NCBI RefSeq assembly: GCF_014195485.1
Contig: NZ_JACIBU010000001.1
Coordinates: forward strand, 1,860,001 to 1,924,000
Length of the DNA: 64,000 nucleotides
DNA from: Modestobacter versicolor
GTDB lineage: Bacteria > Actinomycetota > Actinomycetes > Mycobacteriales > Geodermatophilaceae
Reading direction: 5' to 3'
A program made the position numbers and the translations under genes. Each line of letters begins with the position of its first letter. The stretch's first letter is position 1. The notes beneath the pieces are model-generated. The model searched no databases and was not told the origin of the DNA. It saw only the letters and a program-made list of their open reading frames with translations. Of this stretch, positions 1 through 7,707 are shown piece after piece.

Positions 1-236
1 AGCCAGCGGAAGTGCCAGGAGACGTCCCAGGAGGAGCCGACCATCTTCAGCGCGAAGGCGAGCAGCCACGCCGAGTAGATCCAGCGCAGCTCCTGCTGGG
101 TGGTCGGCCGCCCGGGCTCGCCGGGGGTCAGGTACGCCCGGCTGAACCAGCGGGTGAGGGCGACGGGGTGGCGGAGACCCGCCCGCAACGACGACGGCGC
201 CCCGGTGGGAGGGGCGAGGGGCGTGCTGGTGGACAC
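1..236 (-). CDS. Putative membrane protein, N-terminal part (cut by window edge)
   Basis: Reading the minus strand from a GTG at 236 gives 78 open codons to the window edge. The first 45 residues are Ser/Thr/Pro-rich and basic. They are followed by an aromatic and hydrophobic stretch (WIYSAWLLAFALKMVGSSWD) that looks like the start of a first membrane segment. I do not recognise the family. The frame is supported by strong third-position GC and by the change from a hydrophilic N-terminus to a hydrophobic core. The 131 bp up to orn hold its promoter and that of the divergent orn gene; I see no clear hexamers there. Confidence 0.55.
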   Translation of the reverse strand, partial: MSTSTPLAPPTGAPSSLRAGLRHPVALTRWFSRAYLTPGEPGRPTTQQELRWIYSAWLLAFALKMVGSSWDVSWHFRW

Positions 237-367
237 GAGTGCGGCTCCGCGGGGTGGGTGCAGGAACCCGGAGCGTAGGCGCGCGGAGCCGCGCACCGGC
301 CCCGGGCCGGGCGGATTGGGGCGGGTGTGGCCGGTGATCCGGGGACGCGGTGCGTAGGGTCGCGCTC

Positions 368-1048
368 GTGGCGGACAGTGCGACCAACAACCTGGTCTGG
401 ATCGACTGCGAGATGACCGGGCTGGACCTGGTCAGCGACAAGCTCATCGAGGTCGCGGTCGTGGTCACCGACTCCCAGCTCAACGTGCTGCACCCCGGGC
501 TCGACGTGATCATCCACGCCGAGGACTCCGACCTGGCCGGGATGGCCGAGGTGGTCACCGAGATGCACGCCCGCTCCGGGCTCACCGAGGAGGTGCGGGC
601 GTCCACGGTCACCCTCGAGGAGGCCTCCGCCCAGGTGCTGGCCTACGTGAAGCGGTTCGTGCCGGAGCGCCGCACCGCCCCGCTGTGCGGCAACTCGATC
701 GGCACCGACCGCGGCTTCCTGGCCCGGGACATGCCCGAGCTCGACGACCACCTGCACTACCGGATGATCGACGTCTCCTCGATCAAGGAGCTGGCCCGCC
801 GCTGGTTCCCGCGGGTCTACTTCGCCCAGCCGCCCAAGGGCCTGGCGCACCGCGCGCTCGCCGACATCCTGGAGTCGATCCGGGAGCTGGCCTACTACCG
901 GCAGACGCTGTTCGTGCCGGAGCCCGGACCGGACAGCACCCAGGCCCAGGCCGCGTCCGCGGACGTGGTGGCCGCCTTCGCGCCCGTGCTGGCGGCCGGT
1001 CTCGCCCCTTCGGACGACCTCGACAGCGAGGCCCCCGCAGCCGGCTGA
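368..1048 (+). CDS. orn: Oligoribonuclease (3'-5' exoribonuclease, DEDD family)
   Basis: Degrades di- to penta-ribonucleotides, including pGpG from c-di-GMP breakdown, to mononucleotides in the cytoplasm. The 226-residue product shows the DEDDh signature: [10 protein letters not shown] (Asp13, Glu15), an Asp in [10 protein letters not shown], and HRALADI near the C-terminus carrying the last His and Asp. The GTG at 368 is chosen because an AGGG lies 8 bases before it and homologues begin only a few residues before the WIDCEMTG motif; an in-frame GTG at 350 would add six residues. tRNA-His follows directly, an order also known in mycobacteria. The pGpG link is notable because c-di-GMP enzymes occur elsewhere in this window. 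Confidence 0.95.
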   Translation: MADSATNNLVWIDCEMTGLDLVSDKLIEVAVVVTDSQLNVLHPGLDVIIHAEDSDLAGMAEVVTEMHARSGLTEEVRASTVTLEEASAQVLAYVKRFVPERRTAPLCGNSIGTDRGFLARDMPELDDHLHYRMIDVSSIKELARRWFPRVYFAQPPKGLAHRALADILESIRELAYYRQTLFVPEPGPDSTQAQAASADVVAAFAPVLAAGLAPSDDLDSEAPAAG

Positions 1049-1110
1049 ACGGCTCCGGTATCGTTGGCGCGTCCACCGGGCCGGCTCTCGCCAGCCGCCC
1101 GGTGTGCATG

Positions 1111-1183
1111 GTGGGTGTAGCTCAGCTGGTAGAGCGCCAGGTTGTGATCCTGGATGTCGCGGGTTCAAGTCCCGTCACTCACC
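1111..1183 (+). tRNA. tRNA-His (anticodon GTG)
   Basis: A full cloverleaf can be drawn. The acceptor GTGGGTG (1111-1117) pairs with CACTCAC (1176-1182). The anticodon stem CAGG/CCTG encloses a loop with GTG, and the T arm holds GGTTCAAGT. A G at 1110 lies opposite the discriminator C at 1183, giving the extra G-1:C73 pair that marks histidine tRNAs. CCA is not encoded. Confidence 0.97.
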
Positions 1184-1188
1184 CCGAC

Positions 1189-1222
1189 GGAGGGCCTGGT
1201 CAGGGAACTGACCAGGCCCTCC
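1189..1222 (+). terminator. Intrinsic terminator after tRNA-His
   Basis: A perfect 15-bp stem (1189-1203 with 1208-1222) closed by a GGAA tetraloop, six bases after the tRNA. There is no T-run after it, which is usual for actinobacterial hairpin terminators. Confidence 0.85.
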
Positions 1223-1248
1223 TGCTGTCCCGGGGCAGAGCGCCCCGG

Positions 1249-1390
1249 TCAGCGACGCGGCTGGAGGACCTCGCCGGTCGCGACCAGGTGGTCGGCGACG
1301 TCGCGCAGCTCCACGTTCGCGGCCTGGGAGGCCGGGGCCGGTACTGGAACGCCTGGTCAGCGGTCAGCTCGGCCGCTCCACGAGGACGCT
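1249..1390 (-). pseudogene. Relic of the 3' end of an ANTAR regulator gene
   Basis: The minus strand from about 1332 to the stop at 1249-1251 encodes a clear ANTAR C-terminus: ASQAANVELRDV followed by ADHLVATGEVLQPRR. The same region of the intact gene at 3912-4649 reads ASMAANRKLRDV then AEHLVATGELL. Just upstream, in two other frames, lie ELTADQAFQ (1344-1370) and VLVERP (about 1371-1387), which are the preceding ANTAR helices. So at least two frameshifts and a small deletion have broken the gene, and no GAF domain is recognisable before it. I see nothing codable in 1391-1626. It is probably a decayed paralogue of the GAF-ANTAR genes 2.5 kb away. Confidence 0.75.
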
Positions 1391-1626
1391 CAGCGCACGA
1401 CCCCGCAGAGCGGGGACCCGACCTGCGGGGGGCGGCGACCCCACCGGCCAGGGCTCGACCGATGGAGCCTGACCGCCAGGGCTGGTTCGTCAACCCTCGG
1501 CTGGCTGGGTCCGACCGTACGCGCCCCGGCCACGACGGGCCCCCGTCTCAGCGGGTGACCGGCTGCTGCACCGGCCCGCCAGACAGCCGCCGTGTGCGGC
1601 ACCGGCGGCCCGGGCACAGGCCGGGC

Positions 1627-2169
1627 GTGCCGTTCGACTCCCTCGCCCTCACCGTCCGCCGGGCGTCCGACCAGCTGTGGGAGGTGGTCGAGCCGCTGGT
1701 CTACCGGGGCCGCCGGGACACCTTCGTCGTGCCGGCCGGTTTCCGCACCGACTTCGCCTCGGTGCCCCGGCTGGTCGTCTGGCTGATCCCCCGCTTCGGC
1801 CGCTACACGCCGGCCGCGGTGCTGCACGACTGGCTGGTCACCACCGGGCTGCAGACCCGGGTGGTCTCCTCCCGCGACGCCGACGGCCTGTTCCGGCGGG
1901 TGCTCCGCGAGCTGGGCGTGCCCCCGGTCCGGCGCTGGCTGATGTGGTGCGGCGTCCGCTGGGGCGCGCTGGCCAACCCGCTGCGCCGGTCCGGCTGGTG
2001 GGTCGACGCGCCGCGGCTGCTCCTGCTGTCGGTGCTGCTCGCCCCGCTCGTCGTCCCACCCGGGGTGGTGGTCGCCGCCGCGCTCGGCCTCTACACCGTG
2101 GTGGAGTCCGCCGTCGCCGCTCTCCTGCCGGGCGTCGGGCGCCGGGCCGACCGCGGGATGCGGCTGTAG
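1627..2169 (+). CDS. DUF1353 family protein
   Basis: A 180-residue protein with the DUF1353 pattern: VPAGFRTDFASVPR, then PAAVLHDWL and DADGLFRRVLRELGV. This family is found in phages and in bacterial chromosomes; its function is unknown. The last third is hydrophobic (APRLLLLSVLLAPLVV onward), so the protein may be membrane-attached. The GTG at 1627 is chosen because the family homology begins soon after it; the frame stays open upstream, but that sequence is low-complexity and overlaps the ANTAR relic. No neighbouring phage genes are present. A 13-bp terminator stem separates it from the convergent transpeptidase gene. Confidence 0.75.
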   Translation: MPFDSLALTVRRASDQLWEVVEPLVYRGRRDTFVVPAGFRTDFASVPRLVVWLIPRFGRYTPAAVLHDWLVTTGLQTRVVSSRDADGLFRRVLRELGVPPVRRWLMWCGVRWGALANPLRRSGWWVDAPRLLLLSVLLAPLVVPPGVVVAAALGLYTVVESAVAALLPGVGRRADRGMRL

Positions 2170-2176
2170 ACGCGGA

Positions 2177-2209
2177 GAGGCCGCGACCCCCGGTGCGGGT
2201 CGCGGCCTC
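2177..2209. terminator. Bidirectional terminator between convergent genes
   Basis: A perfect 13-bp GC stem (2177-2189 with 2197-2209) and a 7-base loop, seven bases after the DUF1353 stop and 17 bases beyond the transpeptidase stop. Confidence 0.85.
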
Positions 2210-2226
2210 CCGTGAGGTCCTGCTGG

Positions 2227-3435
2227 TCAGTTGAGCGCGCTGCCGGCCTTCCACTGGTCCCAGGAGATGGCCCAGTCGTAGATGTCGCCGTCCGCGGCCG
2301 ACAGCGTGCCGCCCTGCGAGTTCACGACCTCCACGACGTCCCCGGGCTGGGAGAAGTCGTAGAACCACTGCGCCCGCTCGGTGGAGAGGTTGATGCAGCC
2401 GTGCGAGACGTTGGCCGACCCCTGCGAGCCCACCGACCACGGGGCGGCGTGCACGAACTCGCCGTTGTTGGAGATGCGCGTCGCGTACTGCACGTCGGTG
2501 CGGTAGCCGCCCGGGGCGTCGACCGCCAGGCCGAAGGTCGAGGAGTCCATCGTGATGTCGGCGAACTTCTCCAGCACGACGTGCGCCCCGTTGTGCGTCG
2601 GGTTCGCCGCGCTGCCGGCGCTCATCGGGAAGGTCTGCACGAGCTGGTCGCCGTCGTAGACGGTCAGCGTGTGCGCGGCGGCGTCGGCGACCGACACGTG
2701 CTTCCTGCCCACGGTGAAGGACACGGTGCGGTCCTTCTCGCCCCAGACGCCGTCACCGAAGGAGACGCCGTAGAGGTCGGCGTCCAGGGTGACCTCGATG
2801 CCGGCCGGCCAGTACGTGGAGGGGCGGAAGTGCACCTCGGAGTCGTTCACCCAGTTCCACACGCCGTCGGTGGGGGTGGAGGTGGTCACCAGCAGGTGGC
2901 TCTCCACGGCGGCCTTGTCGGCGACCGCGTCGTCGAAGAACACCCGCAGCGGCATGCCGACGCCGACGGTCGTGCCGTCGAGCGGGCCGATGCTCGGGGT
3001 GGACAGCGCCGTCGGGGTGACCGTGGTGAAGCTCGAGGTGGTCGTCGTCTCGTCGTCGTCGGCGTTGGTCGCGGTGGCGGTGACCTGGTAGCTGGTGCCG
3101 TAGGCCAGCTGGGTCTCCGGCGTCCACACCAGCGTCGACGGGTCGGCGGCCGCCGGGGCGACGCTGCCGGGCACCTCGGTGCCGGCGGTGTCGGCCACCG
3201 TCACGTCACCGAGCTCGCCACCGGTGACGGTGACCTCCAGCGGTGTGGACGGCGAGACGTCGACCGCGCCGTCGGGCATGCTCAGCGCCAGCTGCGCCGG
3301 CGTCGACGACTGCTGCGGTGCCCCGGTGCCGCCCGCGGCGTCGTCGTCGGACGACGACCCGGTGCAGCCCGCCAGCAGCACCAGCGATGCGGCGACGAGC
3401 ACCGCGGCGAGCCGTCTCGCCTGCTGTGTCCCCAC
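2227..3435 (-). CDS. L,D-transpeptidase lipoprotein (YkuD domain, LdtMt2-like)
   Basis: Makes 3-3 peptidoglycan cross-links or attaches proteins to peptidoglycan outside the membrane. The 402-residue product begins with a lipoprotein signal ending LLAGC (Cys about residue 24), followed by a Ser/Asp linker. Two Ig-like domains fill about residues 60-250. The YkuD catalytic domain ends with SHGCINLS, where Cys347 is the nucleophile and His345 its partner. Size and order match mycobacterial LdtMt2. The GTG at 3435 is chosen because it starts the signal peptide directly and has a GGGGGCAGG purine stretch before it. Carbapenems are the class that inhibits this family. Confidence 0.93.
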   Translation of the reverse strand: MGTQQARRLAAVLVAASLVLLAGCTGSSSDDDAAGGTGAPQQSSTPAQLALSMPDGAVDVSPSTPLEVTVTGGELGDVTVADTAGTEVPGSVAPAAADPSTLVWTPETQLAYGTSYQVTATATNADDDETTTTSSFTTVTPTALSTPSIGPLDGTTVGVGMPLRVFFDDAVADKAAVESHLLVTTSTPTDGVWNWVNDSEVHFRPSTYWPAGIEVTLDADLYGVSFGDGVWGEKDRTVSFTVGRKHVSVADAAAHTLTVYDGDQLVQTFPMSAGSAANPTHNGAHVVLEKFADITMDSSTFGLAVDAPGGYRTDVQYATRISNNGEFVHAAPWSVGSQGSANVSHGCINLSTERAQWFYDFSQPGDVVEVVNSQGGTLSAADGDIYDWAISWDQWKAGSALN

Positions 3436-3628
3436 GAAGACCTGCCCCCTGTACCTGTGCGCGCCCGTGCCGGGACCCTCCCGGCGGACACCGCACCGTC
3501 TGCCAGTGTCCACGCTCGTGCTGGCAGTCGGTTGTGAACTGCACCGACCGGGCCGGAGGGCCCCCGGGCAGCGGCGTCGGACTGGCGTGTACAGTTCTCC
3601 ACTGTTGCCCGGCCGCGCCGAGCGACAC

Positions 3629-3704
<76 letters not shown>

Positions 3705-3714
3705 GCACGGACCT

Positions 3715-3742
3715 GCGGCTTCTCCCCTCCGGGAGGGGCCGC
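3715..3742 (+). terminator. Intrinsic terminator after tRNA-Lys
   Basis: GCGGC (3715-3719) pairs with the GCCGC ending at 3742 around an inner CTCCC/GGGAG stem. A T-containing stretch (TTCGTCGTT) follows, ten bases after the CCA end. Confidence 0.75.
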
Positions 3743-3768
3743 TTCGTCGTTCCGTGGCCTGCTGCAAC

Positions 3769-3830
3769 GGGTACCGTCAGCAGCAGGAACGGGCGACCGT
3801 CCCTGCAGCGTGCGTCACACAGCCGGCGCG
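3769..3830 (+). promoter_or_regulatory. Leader motif 1 of the GAF-ANTAR genes
   Basis: Two blocks shared with the other GAF-ANTAR genes: GGGTACCGTC beginning at 3769 and TGCGTCACACAGCCGGCG at 3811-3828. The second block starts 101 bp before the ATG at 3912. The first block resembles the -10 element (GGGTA) of SigB/SigF-type promoters, and a GTTC 16 bases before it could be the -35. The flanks of the second block (GCGTGC and GCGCGC) can pair, leaving GTCACACAGCCG in the loop. Confidence 0.55.
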
Positions 3831-3911
3831 CCCCAGCGTGGAGCCCCTCGCAGTGCCGGGGCTCCGTGTCCGGAGGCGCCCTGGCCTCCGGTGAGCGACC
3901 CGGAGGGGCCG

Positions 3912-4649
3912 ATGACCACCGACGAACGCACCCAGACCATGCCGGCCACCGAGGCCTTCGAGCGGCTCGGCTCGATGTCGCTGTCCGCGGAGTCGCTGGA
4001 GTCGGTGCTGCAGGCCGTCGCCGACCTGACCAAGCAGGTGCTGCCGGGCGACGTCGAGGCATCGGTCAGCGTGCTCGTCGCCGACAAGCCCGCCACCTTC
4101 GTCCACACCGGCCAGCTCGCCCTCGACCTCGACGAGAGCCAGTACGGCCGAGGCCACGGCCCCTGCCTGCAGGCGGCGGCGAGCGGCGAGCTGGTGGAGG
4201 TCGCCGACGCCCGCACCGAGAGCCGCTGGGCGGACTACATGCGGCGGGCCGTCGAGCTCGGGTCGCTGAGCTCGCTGTCGGTGCCGCTGGGCAGCTCCGA
4301 GGTGCTCGCGGCCGGGCTCAACATCTACGCCCGGCAGCCGGGCGCCTTCGACGACGACGCCGTCCGCCGCACGGCCGCCCGGTTCGCCCGCTTCGCCGGG
4401 GCTGCAGCGGCCAACATGCACGCGTACCAGCACGCGCGCGAGATGGCCGACAACCTCCAGGTCGCGCTGCAGTCGCGGGCCACCATCGACCAGGCCAAGG
4501 GCATCCTGGTCGAGCGGCACCGGATCACCCCCGACCAGGCGTTCCACCTCCTCGCCCGGGCGTCGATGGCGGCCAACCGCAAGCTCCGCGACGTCGCCGA
4601 GCACCTGGTCGCGACCGGCGAGCTGCTGGCGTCCCCGCAGCGCCGGTGA
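3912..4649 (+). CDS. GAF and ANTAR domain transcription antitermination regulator
   Basis: A 245-residue sensor-regulator. The N-terminal two thirds are a GAF domain with the typical GHGPCLQAA motif near residue 80. The ANTAR RNA-binding domain spans about residues 175-240 (IDQAKGILVERHRITPDQAF, then LRDVAEHLVATGE). ANTAR proteins bind paired hairpins in mRNA leaders and prevent termination. The ATG at 3912 is preceded by GGAGGGG at a good distance. It is the best intact match to the relic at 1249-1390 and is paralogous to the genes at 5058-5795 and 6150-6878. No kinase partner is adjacent; the signal is probably sensed by the GAF domain. Confidence 0.93.
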   Translation: MTTDERTQTMPATEAFERLGSMSLSAESLESVLQAVADLTKQVLPGDVEASVSVLVADKPATFVHTGQLALDLDESQYGRGHGPCLQAAASGELVEVADARTESRWADYMRRAVELGSLSSLSVPLGSSEVLAAGLNIYARQPGAFDDDAVRRTAARFARFAGAAAANMHAYQHAREMADNLQVALQSRATIDQAKGILVERHRITPDQAFHLLARASMAANRKLRDVAEHLVATGELLASPQRR

Positions 4650-4694
4650 CCCCCCGGCTGGACCCCGCCCGGCGGTCCAGCGCAGGCTGACCGG

Positions 4695-4925
4695 GTGGCG
4701 AACGTGATCGGGCTGCGGATGCGGCGACCGGGTGTGGACGACGACGACGGCGGCGCGCAGGAGAAGCTCGTCGGGCCGCTGCACGCGGTCGAGGGCGACG
4801 CCGGCCGCGCGGCCGCGGCGGCCTCCACCGAGGTGCAGGCGCTCTGCGGCGAGTGGGTGCAGGTGGTCGCGGTCGAGGACGTGCCCGACGACACCGGCCT
4901 GTGCGAGGCCTGCCAGTACGGCTGA
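4695..4925 (+). CDS. Small conserved-looking protein with C-terminal cysteines
   Basis: A 76-residue acidic protein starting at a GTG 46 bases after the GAF-ANTAR stop. It carries three cysteines in two short contexts (LCGEW and GLCEACQYG), which suggests a small metal site or zinc-ribbon-like tail. I do not recognise a family. Codon use matches its neighbours and a strong palindromic terminator follows, so I take it as a real gene, probably cotranscribed with the preceding regulator. Confidence 0.6.
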   Translation: MANVIGLRMRRPGVDDDDGGAQEKLVGPLHAVEGDAGRAAAAASTEVQALCGEWVQVVAVEDVPDDTGLCEACQYG

Positions 4926-4974
4926 CCGCACCGGGGAGGCGGCTCGGTGGCCGGTCGCTCGACCACCGAGCCTG

Positions 4975-5006
4975 GGCCCGTCTGCGTGCCGGCACGCAGA
5001 CGGGCC
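4975..5006. terminator. 32-bp perfect palindrome, bidirectional terminator
   Basis: GGCCCGTCTGCGTGCC followed directly by its exact reverse complement. It lies between the convergent genes ending at 4925 and 5058, so it probably terminates both. It has no unpaired loop bases in the DNA form. Confidence 0.75.
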
Positions 5007-5057
5007 GTGCCCGCCCACTGCCCGCGCCGGCCGGCGTCCAACCGGCGCGGCCGAGGG

Positions 5058-5795
5058 TCAGGCCAGGCCGGCGGCGCCGAGGTCGATGGCACCGGTCGCG
5101 ATCAGCTCCTCGGCGACGTCCCGGACCTTGGTGTTCGTCCGCATCGAGACCGAGGCCAGCGCACGGAACGCCTCGTCGGCGTCCAGTCGGTGGCGCTCCA
5201 TCAGGATGCCCTTGGCCTGGTCGATCAGGGCTCGGGACTCCAGCGCCACCCGCAGGTTGTCGGCCAGGTCGCGAGCGTGCTGGTAGGCGTAGACGTTGGA
5301 CGCCGCGACCGCCGCGTACGGCGCGAACCGGCGCGCCGTCGCCCGGGCGGCGTCGTCGAAGGCGTGCGCCTCGGTCGCGTAGAGGTTGAGAGCGCCCACC
5401 ACCCTGCCCTCGACGGACAGCGGCACCGACAGCGAGCTGCCGTTCCCGCGTTCCGCAGCCACCCGGCAGTAGTCGGCCCAGCGGGTCTCCGTCGAGGTGT
5501 CGGCGATCTCCACCTCCGCACCGCTGGAGGCGGCCGTCAGGCACGGGCCGTACCCCCGGGTGTACTGGCTCTCGTCCAGCTCCAGGGCCAGCTGCGCGGT
5601 GGACGACGGCGTCGACGGGCGGCCGTTCACCACCATCGAGATGGACGCCTCCGGCCCACCCGGCAGCACCTGCTTGGCCAGGTCGACGACGGTCTGCAGC
5701 ACCGACTCCACCGACTGGTCGGCCAGGGAGAGCCGGCCGAGCCGTTCGAGCGCCTCGACGGCCTCACGGGAAGGGAAGGGGTCACTGCTGGACAT
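5058..5795 (-). CDS. GAF and ANTAR domain transcription antitermination regulator
   Basis: A 245-residue paralogue of the 3912 gene, on the opposite strand. GAF domain with GYGPCLTAASSG near residue 85; ANTAR domain at about 175-238 (LIDQAKGILMERHRLDADEAF, then VRDVAEELIATG). The ATG at 5795 has CGGAG 8 bases upstream. It is divergent from the third copy at 6150, sharing a 354-bp intergenic region that holds one leader motif for each gene. The separate but similar leaders suggest joint control, possibly autoregulation. Confidence 0.93.
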   Translation of the reverse strand: MSSSDPFPSREAVEALERLGRLSLADQSVESVLQTVVDLAKQVLPGGPEASISMVVNGRPSTPSSTAQLALELDESQYTRGYGPCLTAASSGAEVEIADTSTETRWADYCRVAAERGNGSSLSVPLSVEGRVVGALNLYATEAHAFDDAARATARRFAPYAAVAASNVYAYQHARDLADNLRVALESRALIDQAKGILMERHRLDADEAFRALASVSMRTNTKVRDVAEELIATGAIDLGAAGLA

Positions 5796-5867
5796 GGCGG
5801 CACTCCGGTCGACTCACCGGGGTGGCGACCTCGGCACGAGCCCCGCGGTGGGGCCCCGCTCGCATGC

Positions 5868-5927
5868 ACGCCGCTGTGTGACGCACGGTGCCGCCGCGCG
5901 CACGCGGCAGTGCTGCGGACGGTACCC
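5868..5927 (-). promoter_or_regulatory. Leader motif 2 of the GAF-ANTAR genes
   Basis: On the minus strand, GGGTACCGTCC (from 5927 down) is followed at exactly the same spacing as in leader 1 (40 bp between GTACCG and TGCGTCACAC) by TGCGTCACACAGCGGCG, starting at 5885. The second block begins about 90 bp before the ATG at 5795. Confidence 0.55.
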
Positions 5928-6016
5928 GCCGGGACTCCCGAGCGGGTTCGTCCGGACCCCGGGCGGCGGTCGCGCCGGAACGACCGCGCGCGACTGGCTA
6001 TGCTGCTGCTGAACTG

Positions 6017-6034
6017 CGCGTCACACAGCCGGCG
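6017..6034 (+). promoter_or_regulatory. Leader motif 3 of the GAF-ANTAR genes
   Basis: CGCGTCACACAGCCGGCG, matching leader 1 in 17 of 18 bases, about 133 bp before the GTG at 6150. The GGGTACC block of the other two leaders is not present at the same distance. Instead GGCTATG is found about 20 bp before it (from 5996), with GGAAC a further 14 bp upstream. Confidence 0.5.
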
Positions 6035-6149
6035 TGCGGCACCGGGGGTCCACCAGCGGTCCCCACAACGGTCGGGTCCTCTCATCGTGCGAGGGCTCCT
6101 CCCCGCCGGCACAAGCGCTGTCCGGTTGCCATCGACGCCGGAGTACGAC

Positions 6150-6878
6150 GTGACCCGCCCCACCGCCCCCGATCCTGACGGCGACGTCGTCCAGCTCGCC
6201 TTCGACGAGCTGGGCCGGATGTCCTTCGCCGAGCACTCGCTCGAGTCGGTGCTGCAGAAGGTCACCGACCTGGCGGCGCGCGTGCTCCCTGGCGAGCCGG
6301 CCACCTCGGTGACGATCGTGGCCGACGGCCGGTCGAGCACCGTGGCCTCGAGCGATCCGCTGGCCCTGGAGCTCGACCTGGTGCAGTACGCCCAGGCCTC
6401 CGGCCCGTGCCTGGAGGCAGCGCTCAGCGGGCGGGTCGTGGAGCTCCTCGACACCGGCGCCGAGGAGCGGTGGGGTCCCTTCCCGCAGCTCGCCGCCCGG
6501 CGCGGTTGCCGCGGTGTGCTGTCCTTCCCCCTGCCGCCCCAGGAGCTGATCACCGGCGGGCTCAACGTCTACGCCCGCACCTCGCGGCCGCTGGACCAGC
6601 GGACCCGGGAGGTGGCGGCCCGGTTCGCCGCCTACGCCGTCGTCCCGGTGTCGAACATGTACCTGTACGAGACGGCGGTCGAGCGCGCCGAGCACCTGCG
6701 CGCCGCGCTGGACTCCCGCGCCGTGATCGACCAGGCCAAGGGCATCCTGATGGAGCGGCACAAGCTCTCCGCCGACCAGGCGTTCTCCGCGCTCGCCACG
6801 CTCTCCATGGAGCGCAACACGAAGGTGCGGGAGATCGCCGAGCAGTTCGTCCGGACCGGGGAGCTGCCGTCGTCCTGA
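6150..6878 (+). CDS. GAF and ANTAR domain transcription antitermination regulator
   Basis: A 242-residue third paralogue. GAF domain with QASGPCLEAALSG near residue 85; ANTAR domain at about 175-238 (VIDQAKGILMERHKLSADQAF, then VREIAEQFVRTGE). The GTG at 6150 has GGAG seven bases before it; a GTG further up (6088) lacks a ribosome site and would add low-complexity sequence. It is the most diverged of the three. The crotonase gene starts 20 bases after its stop and may be cotranscribed. Confidence 0.9.
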   Translation: MTRPTAPDPDGDVVQLAFDELGRMSFAEHSLESVLQKVTDLAARVLPGEPATSVTIVADGRSSTVASSDPLALELDLVQYAQASGPCLEAALSGRVVELLDTGAEERWGPFPQLAARRGCRGVLSFPLPPQELITGGLNVYARTSRPLDQRTREVAARFAAYAVVPVSNMYLYETAVERAEHLRAALDSRAVIDQAKGILMERHKLSADQAFSALATLSMERNTKVREIAEQFVRTGELPSS

Positions 6879-6898
6879 CCGGACGGCAGGATCGGGCC

Positions 6899-7693
6899 AT
6901 GAGCGCACCGCGACGACGCGAGTCGGGCCTGACCACCGAGACCCGGGGGCACGTGCGCGTGCTGACCCTCGACCGTCCCGAGCGCCGCAACGCGCTGTCC
7001 AGCGCGCTGCAGGCCGACCTGGTCGAGGAGCTGCTGGACTGCGCGGCCGACGGCGACGTGCGGGCCGTCGTCCTCACCGGCAACGGCCCGGCGTTCTGCG
7101 CCGGGTTCGACCTCAAGGAGATCCGGGAGCGCGACCAGGCCGGGGAGGCCTTCCGGCCGCCGATGGACCGGCCGGGCCGCAGCCTGTTCGAGGTGCTCGG
7201 CGAGACCTACGTGCCGGTCGTCGCCGCGCTCACCGGGCACGCCGTCGCCGGCGGCTTCGAGCTGGCGCTGGCCTGCGACATCCGGATCGCCGCGCCCGGC
7301 ATCAAGCTGGGCCTGCCCGAGGCGACGATCGGGATGGGCGCCAACTACGGCTCGGTGGTGCTGCCCAAGCGGATCCCGACCGGCATCGCGCTGGAGATGC
7401 TCTTCACCGGCGAGTACGTGACCAGCGAGGACGCCGCCCGGTGGGGGCTGGTCAACCGCGTCGTCCCGGCCGACGACGTGCTGGCCGAGGCGCTCGCGCT
7501 GGCCGACCGGATCGCGGCCAACGCCCCGCTGTCGGTGCGCCGGATGAAGGAGACCGCGCTCAAGGCGCTGGACCTGCCGCTGGCCACCGCGCTGCGGCTC
7601 GACGTCGGGCCCAACCCCTACCTGAGCGAGGACCGCAGGGAGGGCATCGCGGCGTACCTGGAGAAGCGGCCGCCGCGCTGGGCCGGGCGCTGA
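6899..7693 (+). CDS. Enoyl-CoA hydratase/isomerase family protein (crotonase)
   Basis: A 264-residue crotonase-fold enzyme acting on acyl-CoA thioesters. The oxyanion-hole segments are visible: FCAGFDLKE (about residues 66-74) and GHAVAGGFELALACD (about 110-124). The following PEATIGMGANYG carries Glu where hydratases keep a catalytic residue, so hydratase activity is plausible. The substrate cannot be told from sequence. The ATG at 6899 lies 20 bases after the GAF-ANTAR stop; its ribosome site (GGCAGG) is weak. A small helical gene follows 14 bases downstream. Confidence 0.9.
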   Translation: MSAPRRRESGLTTETRGHVRVLTLDRPERRNALSSALQADLVEELLDCAADGDVRAVVLTGNGPAFCAGFDLKEIRERDQAGEAFRPPMDRPGRSLFEVLGETYVPVVAALTGHAVAGGFELALACDIRIAAPGIKLGLPEATIGMGANYGSVVLPKRIPTGIALEMLFTGEYVTSEDAARWGLVNRVVPADDVLAEALALADRIAANAPLSVRRMKETALKALDLPLATALRLDVGPNPYLSEDRREGIAAYLEKRPPRWAGR

Positions 7694-7707
7694 GGGAGAG
7701 TGGAGGG

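Larger units (their letters stand above)
5796..6149. other. 354-bp intergenic region between divergent GAF-ANTAR genes
   Basis: No gene seen. It holds leader motif 2 (minus strand) and leader motif 3 (plus strand) and otherwise GC-rich sequence with short inverted repeats. Confidence 0.6.

Noticed and set aside
128-1168. Long open frame on the minus strand opposite orn
   Set aside because: It is the antisense shadow of orn and tRNA-His; low-complexity Arg/Gly/Pro content and no family features.
685-1626. Upstream extension of the DUF1353 reading frame
   Set aside because: It runs through orn in another frame, the tRNA and a terminator; homology starts only near 1627.
1627-2169. Prophage remnant suggested by DUF1353
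   Set aside because: No integrase, structural or lysis genes nearby; the family also occurs alone in chromosomes.
2212-3537. Plus-strand open frame of about 440 codons
   Set aside because: Antisense to the L,D-transpeptidase, which has clear domains; the shadow is Val/Gly/Arg-rich without motifs.
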